Source: Xylogone sp. PMI_703 (Eukaryota; Ascomycota; Leotiomycetes). Taken from it: DNA of 64,000 bases. A program made the position numbers and the translations under genes. Below, in pieces: positions 10,840 through 20,924 of the stretch. Location of the stretch: NCBI GenBank assembly GCA_021399445.1, contig JAJTUQ010000001.1:62001-126000 (forward strand). Reading direction: 5' to 3'. Positions within the stretch are counted from its first letter, which is position 1; each line of letters starts with the position of its first letter. The notes beneath the pieces were generated by a model. The model was not told the origin of the DNA. It saw only the letters and a list, made by a program, of their open reading frames with translations, and searched no databases.

Positions 10840-11577
10840 ACCAGACGAATAGAGTTGATGTCAAAAGCTTTTACAGATATGACACTAACAAGCTATGCTT
10901 GCTTCTCGCCACGCTCGAAGGAGGGGATGCTGTAGGGTCACGTGTACCGGTATTAATTTTGACTCTTTCCGCATATTTATTATTCCAAGCTCTATACGTA
11001 TACACGTCGTAATGCTCCGTACGCCAACTACCCTTGGCCGTTGGCTGTAAGGTGTATAATATTTGGGCTACTGATCTCCGGCCTGTAGCCTCTTATTGCT
11101 CTAAATCTGGCTATAGCTCTGTACGTATTAATTGAATGCAATGCTCCATCCGCCAACAGCCGGCGAGATGATTCTCCCATTACCTTGCCTATACGAAACG
11201 CTCTGTTCTTTCTTCGAGCAAAAGAACTTTGGTATGGATCTTTCCCTAATATCATCTCAGACTAGTTATCATAACCTTAGGCCGCTATCATATTCACTGT
11301 ATTATCGGTCTCTATCGAGCGCCCACATCAAGCCTCCGTATATGCCTCTCAATGGTCTTCGGAGTCATTGTCACTCGATCATTATTGCTACAAAGGTTAT
11401 GATAGCTATGGCTTGTGGATGAAAGCTTCATGACACGTTGTGCTTACTTATGCCGTTATGCGCTAATTAATCGCCCCCGCCTCACACGGCCTGACTGAGA
11501 TTTTCAGATCTCATCACGAACTTGGAGAAACAGGCTATCGGCTTGTCTTGGAAGTCACAAGTTGGTGTAAATTAGCA
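10840..11577. other. intergenic region with a short hairpin repeat
   Basis: No gene recognised. A hairpin GCCAAC...GTTGGC lies at 11023-11045, followed by CTGTAA; related hairpins occur at 15275 and 54465. The phrase AATGCTCC-x4-CGCCAAC occurs twice (about 11012 and 11140), which suggests repeat debris. Confidence 0.5.
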
Positions 11578-12585
11578 ATGGCGCAACAATTCCAGCTCCC
11601 GAATGGACGTAACATCGACTATGCTGTGTATGGTCCGAAGGATGGTCTTCCCCTCATCTGGTTACATGGCACCCCTTCAGGCTACCTTCCTCCTCCTGAT
11701 CTTGTAGCTCTGTGCGAAGACAAAGGTATTAGGATTATTTCGGCCTCAAGAGCTGGTTATGGTCACTCGACAAGAAACAAGGGAAGACGTGTCGTGGATG
11801 CAGTAGCTGACGTACAAGCTCTCAATGAGCATTTGGGCGTGGGACGATGTGTTGTTGGCGGTTGGAGCGGCGGTGGTATGTCTGCGTTGACCCGAGTTAA
11901 TACTATTCAGAACACCAACTAATCCTTCCTAATAGGTCCACACACATTAGCATGCGCAGCTAGACTACCTGGCTGTGTTGCTGCTCTGTGCATTGCAGGT
12001 GTAGCCCCTTACGATGCAGAGGGACTGGACTTCTTAGCAGGCCAAGGAGAGGGAAGTAAGTGCGATCCTACAACCTCTAATTTTTTCAAAAGGCTGTGGG
12101 TTCTAACTAAACTAGATATTGAGGAATTCACCGCTGCATTGCAAGGAGAAGAAGAGCTGGAGAAGTTCTGCGCACAGATGAGAGGTAACATCCTGAACAC
12201 GGATGTTGCTGGTGTAATAGATTCGATGTCCACCCTGCTACCTCCAATTGATAAGAAAGCATTACTGGAAAGCAAGACTCTGGGGCAGTATCTGGTTGAC
12301 TCGTTCGCTGAAGGACTAAAAGTTAACGCTGATGGCTGGGTCGACGATGATTTGGCATTCATCCAGCCATGGGGCTTTGATTTGAGTGAGATCAAAGTAC
12401 CGGTTCTGCTTTACGCAGGTACTGAAGATAAGATGGTACCGTATGCTCATGCACAATGGCTTGCTAGTCGCTTGCCTCAGGAGAACCTTAAGAAGCATCT
12501 CATGGAGGGCCATGGGCACATCTCTCTGTTTGTCGGTAGAACTGATAAAGTAATCGATGAAGTACTCGAGGTAGTAAAGCCGTAG
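11578..12585 (+). CDS. alpha/beta hydrolase
   Basis: Exons 11578-11875, 11936-12055 and 12116-12585 give 295 aa. The ATG at 11578 is chosen because the preceding in-frame codons only extend to a TTG. Motifs seen: HGTPSG (oxyanion-loop strand, about 34-39), RAGYG (about 63), nucleophile elbow GWSGGGP (Ser about 97), acid region LLYAGTEDKMVP and catalytic HGHISL near the C-terminus. Joins restore GGGPHTLACAARLPG and GQGEGNIEEFTAAL, as expected for this fungal family. The substrate is unknown; cytosolic, with no signal peptide. Confidence 0.88.
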
Positions 12586-13362
12586 ATAAAAAAGAATGTC
12601 TAATACAATATACTTGCTTAACTCGCGTAGCTTATGCTGCTCACTTGTAATCGCAAATTGTAAACTACGCATCTTTGATATGCTCCACGGAAATGGCAGA
12701 ATTGCTTCGGAGGTTGAAATAAAATTGGATGTCTGGGGGTTCGGTCCGGGCCTGGGTACAGGTATCCATTTATCATTATCATCAAAACTCAAATATAGGA
12801 TTATCGAGCTAGCAATGGCTGGGGTGGAGAGAGCCCCAGCATAATTTATCTGTAACACAGATTGCTCGATCTGGATAGTCCCTCCTTGGAGTGGTGGGGT
12901 GAAGTCCATGCTAGCTCTATGTTCTTATATTTGAACTTTTACAGTACCATCCATAAGCGTTAGAGATCCCACACATATGTGGCGATGTTTAACCCATACT
13001 CTTTTTAGCTGGGTTATGTAATGCTACGGTTACTTTTATGGGCCATTTTGCGAGCCTATATGCACCATTCAGAACGCGTGTAGTTACAGTGGCGTTTTGA
13101 AGAAATTCAAGGAACATCACTGCCAGGGCTGTAGCAGCCTATTTAATACATGAGGCACAATTACGACACCCACGTGGGCTATGTGGGAGAGGCATATAAA
13201 GTAGTGAACGCTCATACGGATGTACACTTCTGCAATTTCATTCTCTACCAGAGTGGCTTTTCAGACAATAACAGCCAGGGATTGATCGCCTTTAATTCAG
13301 ATAGCGATATACCAGACAACAATTCCATTGCATTCACACCTTAAGGATAAGGCGTCTGTACA
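12586..13362. other. intergenic region, no gene recognised
   Basis: Only short open frames without family resemblance. The right end is the promoter of the secreted binding protein. Confidence 0.5.
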
Positions 13363-14466
13363 ATGTTGTTATGGTTGGTCCTCTGCGCTACCATTGCCCA
13401 AGCCTCGGATTTGGTCAAGTATGGTGCATTTACCGTAACCGTGACCTACTCAATCGCGAATCAATTGGGCTTCTTCAAAGCGTATGATTTGGATGTGCTT
13501 TATGAGCAAGTCCCCAACTCAACATTCGCTTATGCCGAAATTCTTAATGGGGGTTACGATATCTTAACGGGCACGATTGACAACTCCGTGAACCTGCGAT
13601 TGAATTCCAACGAAAAGGTTACAGTGTTAGGTCAATTGGACCAGGGCCCGGAACTAGCACTCGCTTCAATCCCAAGTATCACCAGTATTAATCAATTGAA
13701 GGGAAAGCCTCTCATTGTGGATTCTCCAGTTAGTGGCTACGCCTATCTTCTACGCAAGGTATTAGAGACAAATGGTCTCACAGAAGGAGATGATTACTTC
13801 TTTCAGGTGAAAATCCTCCTACGGCCTGGTTCTATTGAAAGTACTAACAAGGCGGGAAAATTCCAGACAGTAGGAGGTACAAATCTCAGATACGCCGACT
13901 TGGTTGTGGGACAACTTCCTAATGGAACGACTGTTTACGCAACAATGCTCTTATATCCATTTACAGCAGAAGGAGAAGGCTTACCCAGCTCTCAGCGCCC
14001 TAATGTCCTAGCTCCAGTTTCAGATGTCGTCAATCCGATCTCTTCTTCGGCATTCACAACTCGCGCGTCAGCGTTGACGGATCCTAAAGAGACAGATCTA
14101 TTAACACGATTCCTTGGTGCTATGTATACTGCGAATCTCTACTTGCATAATCCTCACAACCAGAAGTGCGCCACTGCTGCAATTAGAAAGCAACTCAATG
14201 TATCGTCTGAGGTTGCGCAACTCGAATATACTTCAGCAACAAACCCTGAAACTGGAGAAGTGAGTGGCGGGAACTTTACGGTTAGTGAGTCTGGCATTCT
14301 GAACATAATTGCGGTACGGGAGGAATTCGGCGGATTTAGCGGTTTGCCAGCAGATTTTAATTTCACAGCTGCGGTTGTCCCTGGTACTGGAAAACTGATC
14401 GATTATTCAATACGAGATGCAGCAGTTGTAAATTTGAAAAAGGGGCTCTTATCTCGAAGTTGCTAG
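13363..14466 (+). CDS. secreted NMT1/THI5-like periplasmic-binding-type protein
   Basis: The open frame gives 367 aa, but 13807-13866 (60 nt) looks like an intron: donor GTGAAA, branch ACTAAC, acceptor TTCCAG. Removing it restores DDYFFQTVGGTNLRYADL and yields 347 aa. The N-terminus MLLWLVLCATIAQASD is a clear signal peptide. The rest resembles the SsuA/THI5/NMT1 substrate-binding fold (GAFTVTVTYSIANQLGFF at the start, GGYDILTGTIDN near residue 65). In bacteria such proteins feed ABC importers for sulfonates, nitrate or pyrimidine precursors. Here it is secreted and no transporter is nearby, so ligand and role are unknown. Several N-glycosylation sequons are present. Confidence 0.82.
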   Translation: MLLWLVLCATIAQASDLVKYGAFTVTVTYSIANQLGFFKAYDLDVLYEQVPNSTFAYAEILNGGYDILTGTIDNSVNLRLNSNEKVTVLGQLDQGPELALASIPSITSINQLKGKPLIVDSPVSGYAYLLRKVLETNGLTEGDDYFFQVKILLRPGSIESTNKAGKFQTVGGTNLRYADLVVGQLPNGTTVYATMLLYPFTAEGEGLPSSQRPNVLAPVSDVVNPISSSAFTTRASALTDPKETDLLTRFLGAMYTANLYLHNPHNQKCATAAIRKQLNVSSEVAQLEYTSATNPETGEVSGGNFTVSESGILNIIAVREEFGGFSGLPADFNFTAAVVPGTGKLIDYSIRDAAVVNLKKGLLSRSC

Positions 14467-14766
14467 TATCGTGCAGCCGAGCAGCCCAGAGGTGCTAGGA
14501 ACTCAAACAACAGATCAGAAAAATGACTCAAGTATAATTGCTTGTGTAAAGTCAATCGACCATCAGCCTGGTAATTATTCGTCCCAAGTAGAAAAAAGAT
14601 GTTTCGTTAAACCAAAATTCTCTTGAGGGTCTGGTGTCGCAGAATTTCAGTAATCTTTGTGTCGTGGCACCTTGATGAATGATTGATAGATACTATAATC
14701 TAAATCTTGCTTCAGGAATGCCATCATAGTTATCAATAGAGTCATGTCCCCATTGGGAGATTATCT
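14467..14766. other. intergenic region
   Basis: No gene or repeat recognised between the binding-protein stop and the inverted-repeat element. Confidence 0.5.
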
Positions 14767-15508
14767 GGGCTATGACTAAATCGCCTCCAGATCGCCGATA
14801 CCGGCCCCTGCTTCAGCACAATCCAAGCTCTGCTCGTATACAAATCAGTATAATACAGTTATTCTTAAAGCCTTAGTATGTATATCTAAAGACGATACTC
14901 TGTATGCTATACAGTATGGGCTGCACAGTACAGTATGGGCTGCACAGTACAGTATGGGCTGCACAGTACAGTATGGGCTGCACAGTACAGTATGGGCTGC
15001 ACAGTACAGTATGGGCTGCACAGTACAGTATGGGCTGCACAGTACAGTATGGGCTGCACAGTACAGTATGGGCTGCACAGTACAGTATGGGCTGCACAGT
15101 ACAGTATGGGCTGCACAGTACAGTATGGGCTGCACAGTACAGTATGGGCTGCACAGTACAGTATGGGCTGCACAGTACAGTATGGGCTGCACAGTACAGT
15201 ATGGGCTGCACAGTACAGTATGGGCTGCACAGTACAGTATGGGCTGCACAGTACAGTATGGGCTGCACAGTATCGCCAACGCCCTACGGTCGTTGGCTCC
15301 TTTAGCGCTTACAGGCCTAAAGCCTTGTAAACGAAGCCACTGTAGGGCCTGTAGAGTTAAACTTATTACTTTAGTACTAGAATTTTAAAAGTGAATAGTA
15401 ATATTGGAGTTAAATATTGCGCAATTCTTTTTTTCGTTGAAGTGTGCGCAAATATAACAAGGAAAGCGCGGGTTATCGGTGATCTGGAGGCGATTTAGTC
15501 ATGGCCTT
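14767..15508. mobile_element. non-autonomous inverted-repeat (MITE-like) element with internal minisatellite
   Basis: About 742 bp flanked by inverted repeats of about 42 nt: 14767-14808 and 15467-15508 share the core CATGACTAAATCGCCTCC (one T/C change) followed by AGATC[GA]CCGATA. No coding sequence belongs to it. The interior holds the 19-bp minisatellite and, just after it, a GCCAAC...GTTGGC hairpin (15275-15297). A single related end occurs at 31094-31137. The superfamily is not identified and no target-site duplication was found. Confidence 0.7.
14911..15272. repeat. 19-bp minisatellite, about 19 near-perfect copies
   Basis: The unit GGGCTGCACAGTACAGTAT is repeated from 14918 every 19 nt through 15241, with a partial copy from 15260. 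I saw no mismatch among the 18 full units. As 19 is not a multiple of three, one strand's three frames all give the same 19-residue peptide repeat and all are open. The predicted proteins here are artefacts of the repeat, not genes. Confidence 0.97.
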
Positions 15509-15885
15509 AATTTAACAGTAATGATGAAGGTGGCATTAATTCACGTTCTACAGCAGTAAATCTTACTGGTTCTGTGACCTCTTTAAGTGTTTGACTTAGG
15601 ATTTCCATTCAACATACTATTCATAGACAAACAGCCTTCAGTAATAGGTTCCAAGTGCTGTAATGCTATTAAACAACAACACCCGGTTTAGACAGATCAT
15701 ATCACTGGAGCTGTAGCATTTAATTCGATGGCAAAATGTATCAATGAGTTATCTGATACTAGAAGACATGCTAATGCTAACAGTATGCTAAGACTCAGCA
15801 CATAGTGTTACAGATCCCAGCCGATTGGTGAGTCCTAAGAGCTCGAAACAGCATCAAGCTCTTCATAAGTCCAGTCTATTCATTT
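15509..15885. other. intergenic region, no gene recognised
   Basis: 3' flank of the FAD dehydrogenase gene; nothing recognisable. Confidence 0.5.
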
Positions 15886-17472
15886 CTATAATTTCTGTAT
15901 ATTCTTTCTATCCCTCTCGACCATTGCTGCGGCTCTTATGCCAGCTTTGCGTCCAAATACCGCCCCCGATGTCAGTCCGCTTCCACCTGGGTAGTTCTCG
16001 TAGAACAACCCACCAACCATTTCTCCGGCGCAAAAGACCCCTGGAATTACTTCGCCCGTGAGGTTGGAAATAACGCCTGATGTGTTATGATCAACTGCCA
16101 GCCCGCCAAAGGTAAATGTTACACCACAGCCAACCTTGACCGCCATGTAGGGTCCTTTGTCAAGTGGCAGTGCCCAATTGGATTTTGGCACGTTGAGGGA
16201 CGTTTTGGAGGACTGGGTCGAGAGCCCATCTTTAATAGCAGGATCCCATTTTAGATTGCCGTTCTCTTTTCTGTGGTCGTAGACTGCTTGGTTGTAGTTC
16301 CGTACTGTGTCCACAAACTTGTCTGGCCGCTGTAACCCCTTGGCTACACACTTTTGAGCCAACTCTTTGATTGTATTTGCTGTGATTCTCTCTACGATTT
16401 CCTCTCTGTATTCTTCTGCACGCAGCCACGGTATACCTTGTGAATCCCATATCTGGAATGCTACACCCTCAGGTTGCGCGAGAATTGCTCGGCCAAATTT
16501 AGCGTAAGTATAGTTTCGAATGTCCGATCCCTCATCGAAGAATCTCTCTCCATTAGTATTGATAGTGATGCCTAGTGGATAGCCCGACTTAGTGAATTCG
16601 TTCGAGATGACCCTGTCACCGCTGTCGGCCGGTGAGTTAGAATCCCAGGCTACCGAGTGACAGCCAGACCATTGGCCTCTCTGTTTGGCTGAGAGATCTC
16701 TTATTGCCATCTCTAAGCATTCTCCTGTGTTGTAAGGAGTGCCACGCACATGAGCAAGATCCCATCCGGGCCCAAGATACTGTGCTCTCATCCGTGGATT
16801 CGCCTCAAATCCTCCAGCAGCGAGGATGACTGCTTTTGCGTTAATCATAACTTTGTTACCTTCTCTATCAGCCAGTAGCGACTGAAAAGCACCAGTCTTT
16901 GAGTCCAAAATAATCTTCTCAGCTGCTGTCCGGTACAAAATGGTAACCCCGTGCCTTTTTGCAGCATTCTTATGGTCTTCGATCAAGCCAGCGCCTCCGC
17001 CCTCAGTCTTTAAACACATACCTCCCCAGAACTTGAATCTTCCATCTACTTTATAAGCTTGTCGATTAAATGCTAGCTGGTATCGAACACCATTCTTGGC
17101 TAGCCACTTCACTGCATCAATGGACTCCTCTACCAATGTTCGCCCAAGCTCCTTGTGGTATTGGCCGTGCGTTATCCTCTCCATGTCCGAAAGGAAATCT
17201 TCTCGAGTGTATGGAGTTAGGTCAATGAGGTCGGCAGTGGCTGTATCGACATTGTTGACAATGGGTAAAATATCTTTGAGTCCCGCGTGAACAGTTCTCA
17301 TTGCTCCCGCCGTAAAGAAACTATTACCACCGGCCCACTCTTCAGGGCTCTTCTCAATAAGAAGCACCCGTCCGGCCCCAGCTTGTGCAGCTGAGATTGC
17401 AGCACAGAAGCCAGCATTGCCGCTTCCAGCTATAACAACATCACAATCGATTGATGAAGTTGGTGAAGTCAT
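15886..17472 (-). CDS. FAD-dependent dehydrogenase, TcuA/CobZ-like (fumarate reductase flavoprotein family)
   Basis: Single exon, 528 aa, starting at the ATG at 17470-17472. The N-terminal FAD dinucleotide motif is VVIAGSGNAG (about 11-20), followed by the acidic ribose-binding end LLIEKSPEEWAGGNS. ILAAGGFEANPRM (about 215-228) and the C-terminal AGEMVGGLFYENYPGG (about 486-500) are typical of FAD_binding_2 flavoproteins that act on organic acids or ketosteroids. The closest bacterial functional match I recognise is tricarballylate dehydrogenase TcuA; the substrate here is unproven. No signal or membrane segment. A palindromic CGG-N11-CCG site lies about 194 bp upstream and is shared with the neighbouring gene pair. 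Confidence 0.88.
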   Translation of the reverse strand: MTSPTSSIDCDVVIAGSGNAGFCAAISAAQAGAGRVLLIEKSPEEWAGGNSFFTAGAMRTVHAGLKDILPIVNNVDTATADLIDLTPYTREDFLSDMERITHGQYHKELGRTLVEESIDAVKWLAKNGVRYQLAFNRQAYKVDGRFKFWGGMCLKTEGGGAGLIEDHKNAAKRHGVTILYRTAAEKIILDSKTGAFQSLLADREGNKVMINAKAVILAAGGFEANPRMRAQYLGPGWDLAHVRGTPYNTGECLEMAIRDLSAKQRGQWSGCHSVAWDSNSPADSGDRVISNEFTKSGYPLGITINTNGERFFDEGSDIRNYTYAKFGRAILAQPEGVAFQIWDSQGIPWLRAEEYREEIVERITANTIKELAQKCVAKGLQRPDKFVDTVRNYNQAVYDHRKENGNLKWDPAIKDGLSTQSSKTSLNVPKSNWALPLDKGPYMAVKVGCGVTFTFGGLAVDHNTSGVISNLTGEVIPGVFCAGEMVGGLFYENYPGGSGLTSGAVFGRKAGIRAAAMVERDRKNIQKL

Positions 17473-18092
17473 CGCGTTTTAGACGATTACGGCAGCAGTA
17501 AAAATTCTGACACTCAATGAACGGAATTGAGAGGAAGGGATCTCTGAGCACAAAAGGAGCACATGAAATATATATCTACTTAAAAAAAATAAGGTTAAAA
17601 GCTTCCGAAGCTTCGCAAACCAAGCTGTGTATGAGCTGACTATCCTAAGGTCAAGTTATGATTTAACGGAGAGTAACTCTCCGTCATCGCGGGGTCTCAG
17701 CAATATCTCCGATCGCACGGTTGTTTGTACAAGCTAAAGTCCGATTCGCTCTTTTAATGTTATAGGAAGATTGAATTTTACAATCAATGATAGAGATACA
17801 TCTACATATTATTCGAGGGATGTTTTAGACGTGCATTTGGACACTTCTGTGTAGATATGTGGTGTTACGTACTAGCGACAAAATGTGATAAGGTAACAGC
17901 GGGTAAGGAGCTAATGCAGGGGCTCCCTACCTCCCTGGCAGGAGACACTCCTTGGCACGGGGATGAATAGTCAAATGCAAAGCTAGAATCTTGGGTGTGT
18001 ATGCTAGTCATAGATATTAATGCTATTGAGATAGTTCTCTCACAGGCAGTCTTTCTCATAGTCAAGATTTCTACTATCATATATATCTAGTA
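17473..18092. other. promoter region of the FAD dehydrogenase and 3' flank of the quinone oxidoreductase
   Basis: No gene recognised. It holds the palindrome at 17666-17684 and a weaker palindrome around AAGCTTCCGAAGCTTCGC near 17600. Confidence 0.6.
17666..17684. promoter_or_regulatory. perfect 9-bp-arm palindrome with CGG-N11-CCG spacing
   Basis: ACGGAGAGT-A-ACTCTCCGT: inverted CGG triplets 11 nt apart, the spacing bound by Gal4-type Zn2Cys6 dimers. It lies about 194 bp upstream of the FAD dehydrogenase start. A near copy is at 19503-19519. Confidence 0.6.
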
Positions 18093-19247
18093 CTATTCCA
18101 CGGTACATATAATCTTTCCTGCATTAACATTTGCTTCCATCCTCCTATGAGCATCTGAAGTCTGGCTCCACGAATATACCTTGTCCACCGTAATCTTCAT
18201 ATCACCCCTAGCCAACGGATTCATAGCCAGCTCAAGGAATTTATCACGGAGTCTGCGCTGATACGCCGCGTCTCTTGTTCTTAATGTAGTAGCCAGAACC
18301 CAGATCCGTTTATTCAGTAGATCCCTGAGATTGAAGTCATCAATAATGCTTCCACTCATTGCTGCTACAAGTACCATCTGTGAATCCATTGCCGCAGACG
18401 CCATATTCCGGTGCCAGTAATCACGACCGACAAGATCGACGATAAGGTCAACGCCTCGTCCATTAGTGTCCTTGTTGACTATTTCTGCAAAATCCTGTGT
18501 GCGATAGTTAATGGCTACATCTGCGCCGAGTGATTTACAGAGAGAGCATTTCTCGTCAGTTCCTGCTGTGGTCCATATCTGAGATGCACCACCATGTCGC
18601 GCTACTTGGATCAGAGCCTGGCCAACGCCAGATGCGCCAGCATGGATAAGGACGGTTTTACCCTTCTCAAGAGATCCCACAAGATAAAGTGCCTGTATAG
18701 CAGTGAAATATGTCTAGTATTTTTCATTAGCCTGACTTATACTCGTAGATTTCCAGTCCATACAGCTTACCTCTGGAATCCCAGCAGCTGTCTCGAATGA
18801 CATATTAGAAGGCATGTGCATCAACATATTCTCCGAGACGGATATTTTTTCGGCATACTGCAGAGTATTAGTTAGATCTAATCTACATGAGTCTGAAAGC
18901 TTACAGCTCCACCATATGCGAGACCAAAAACTCGATCTCCTGGCTTAAACTCAGATGTACCTTTGAGCATTATTAGTCTCAATACTTAATCAATTTAGTA
19001 TCATCTTACCATCTGGACTCTTCTCTATAACTAATCCACTGAATTCAACACCCATGATTGGACCTGACTCAGGCAGGAGAGGGTACGGATATTTCGCTTC
19101 CCTCTGCATAATATCCATTCTATTTAGCCCAAAGGCTTTGATACCAACGAGCACATGGCCAGGCTTAACGATAGGATCTGGCACCGCATTATCAATGAAA
19201 AGAGCATCGGCATTACCTTTACCTCCTTTAACGCTTATCGCCTTCAT
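18093..19247 (-). CDS. zinc-less MDR-family quinone oxidoreductase
   Basis: Exons (minus strand) 19010-19247, 18905-18960, 18771-18857 and 18093-18713 give 333 aa. It is a medium-chain dehydrogenase/reductase like QOR/TP53I3: FGLNRMDIMQREAKYP at about 40-55, GVEFSG about 67-72, KPGDRVFGLAYGGAYAE at the joined exon ends, and the NADPH-binding AGASGVGQALIQVA about 140-155. The cysteine/histidine zinc ligands of alcohol dehydrogenases are absent at the usual places. It reduces quinones or alpha,beta-unsaturated carbonyls in the cytosol (family knowledge). It is divergent from the class II aldolase gene; the promoter between them has a CGG-N11-CCG site. Confidence 0.88.
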
Positions 19248-19777
19248 GTTTTTATTTCTTTTATAAAAAATGAATACGCAGTCAGCAGTAGTATAGGAGG
19301 GGCAGTACGTTGTGATATGGATTTAAAAGGGCCCTATTTCTTAGCCAAACATTTTACCTCTTACAATGTCATATAGTAACGGTTGATTATTGGCCAACTT
19401 ATCCATCTAGTAGTATAAAAGATTGAACCTCAATTGCGGATTGAGAGCCTACGAAGCTCCTAGTAGTGCCCCAGTACCAACGGTGGGGTACTAGAGAGTT
19501 AACGGGATATAACTGTCCGTGTCTGCAAGACCCGCAAGTTTGTTCAAAAACGCACTAATGTAAACGGCAGGCAACAGACCGCAAGGAGATAGATGGGGGC
19601 AAAGTCAGAACTGAATAGCCATTTCAATCTCAAGATCATCTCTGAAAGTGGGGCTGGTATAGAGCAAATATTACATTTCGTGAAACGAGGTATATATTGA
19701 TAGATCAAAGTTATTTTCAAGCAAGAGGAAATACATACATACAAACTTAAAAGAAAAGAGGCCATAAGTGAGACGTA
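19248..19777. promoter_or_regulatory. divergent promoter between quinone oxidoreductase and class II aldolase
   Basis: 530 bp between two start codons facing away from each other. The CGG-N11-CCG site at 19503-19519 is almost exactly central (about 256 and 259 bp from the two ATGs). No gene recognised. Confidence 0.65.
19503..19519. promoter_or_regulatory. CGG-N11-CCG element, near copy of 17666-17684
   Basis: CGGGATATAACTGTCCG. With flanks, it matches the 17666 site at about 17 of 23 positions, including TTAACGG on the left and TAACT plus TCCGT on the right. Confidence 0.55.
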
Positions 19778-20924
19778 ATGGCTCCTCCAACTGCTACTTC
19801 CACCGTCTCTGAAGAAAAGAGCGATCTTATTTCGCGTTATGAAAAGAGTAACACCTCAGACAGGAAAGACACATTCTACGAAGACGTCCATTTCCTCGGT
19901 GACAAAAATGGCAATGTACGAATTCGAGCACCACCCGTCTTCGCCAACAAACTCGATGAACGGAAATACAAGATGCAGCATCTAGCTGCCGCGTTCCGAG
20001 TGTTTGCCAAGCAAGGCTTCGATGAGGGCACAGCGGGACACATTTCACTGCGAGACCCTATTAATTGCGGTATGAACCAACCTTCACCTTATAACTATTC
20101 AACTCATCATTGCATATAAACTACCACTCACACTGTGAGCTGACAATTGAGTTGTATTTCTCAAATAGATCACTTCTGGATCAACCCTCTCAGCACCCAC
20201 TTCTCCCAAATCAAAGTCAGTGACTTGGTGGAAGTCAACGAGAAAGGAGAGGTCCAGCCCGGAGGTGCCCAAGCTCCCATAAACGGCCCGGCATTTGCTA
20301 TCCACAGCGAGATTCACAAGGCCAGGCCGGATCTCAACGCTGCGTGCCATGCGCACTCCGTGTACGGCAAGGCGTTCTCTTGCTTTGGGAGGGTGATTGA
20401 GCCCATATATCAGGATGCGCTGAGATTTTATGATGATTTGAGTGGTGAGTTCCTTCTCCATCATTCTTCCGTATTACGCTTGATTCTTCATATTCTGTCT
20501 TGCCTACGTGGCTTTCTCAAAAGGAAAGCATGGACAAGAACGAGTCAAGGGTGAGAATAAGAGACTAATTCACGCATCAGTCTACAACGCATACGGCGGA
20601 ACTGTCCTCTCAACCGAGGAAGCAGCGAACATTGCAAAGGCCCTGGGTCCCACGAACCGGAGCGTCATTCTACGGAACCACGGGATTATCACATGTGGCC
20701 AGACAGTCGATGAGGCAGCCTTCTTATTCATTGCCTTAGACCGGTGCTGCCATGCACAGTTACTCGCAAATGCGGCATCAGGGCCGGGGTGGGAGAAGAT
20801 TTATATTGACGAGGAGACGGCGAGGATGACGCATAAGAGGAGTGGGAATCCGAGTAAGATGTGGTTAGCTTTCCAGCCATATTTTGATCAGGTTGTTGCT
20901 GAGGATCCGAGGGTTTTGGAATAA
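19778..20924 (+). CDS. class II aldolase/adducin-domain protein
   Basis: Exons 19778-20069, 20169-20444 and 20581-20924 give 303 aa. The aldolase/adducin domain spans about 65-270. Metal-site and active-site features seen: GTAGHISLRDP, HSEIHKARPD, the metal histidines of CHAHSVYG and LRNHGIIT. Joins restore NCDHFWINPLS and DDLSVYNAYGG. Members include fuculose-phosphate aldolases and decarboxylase-like enzymes; many fungal ones have no known substrate. It is divergently transcribed with the quinone oxidoreductase and probably shares its control. Confidence 0.88.

Noticed and set aside
14845..15388. Six or more overlapping frames of 100-144 codons on both strands
   Set aside because: They are all produced by the 19-bp minisatellite, whose frames are open on both strands; no start context or family supports any of them.
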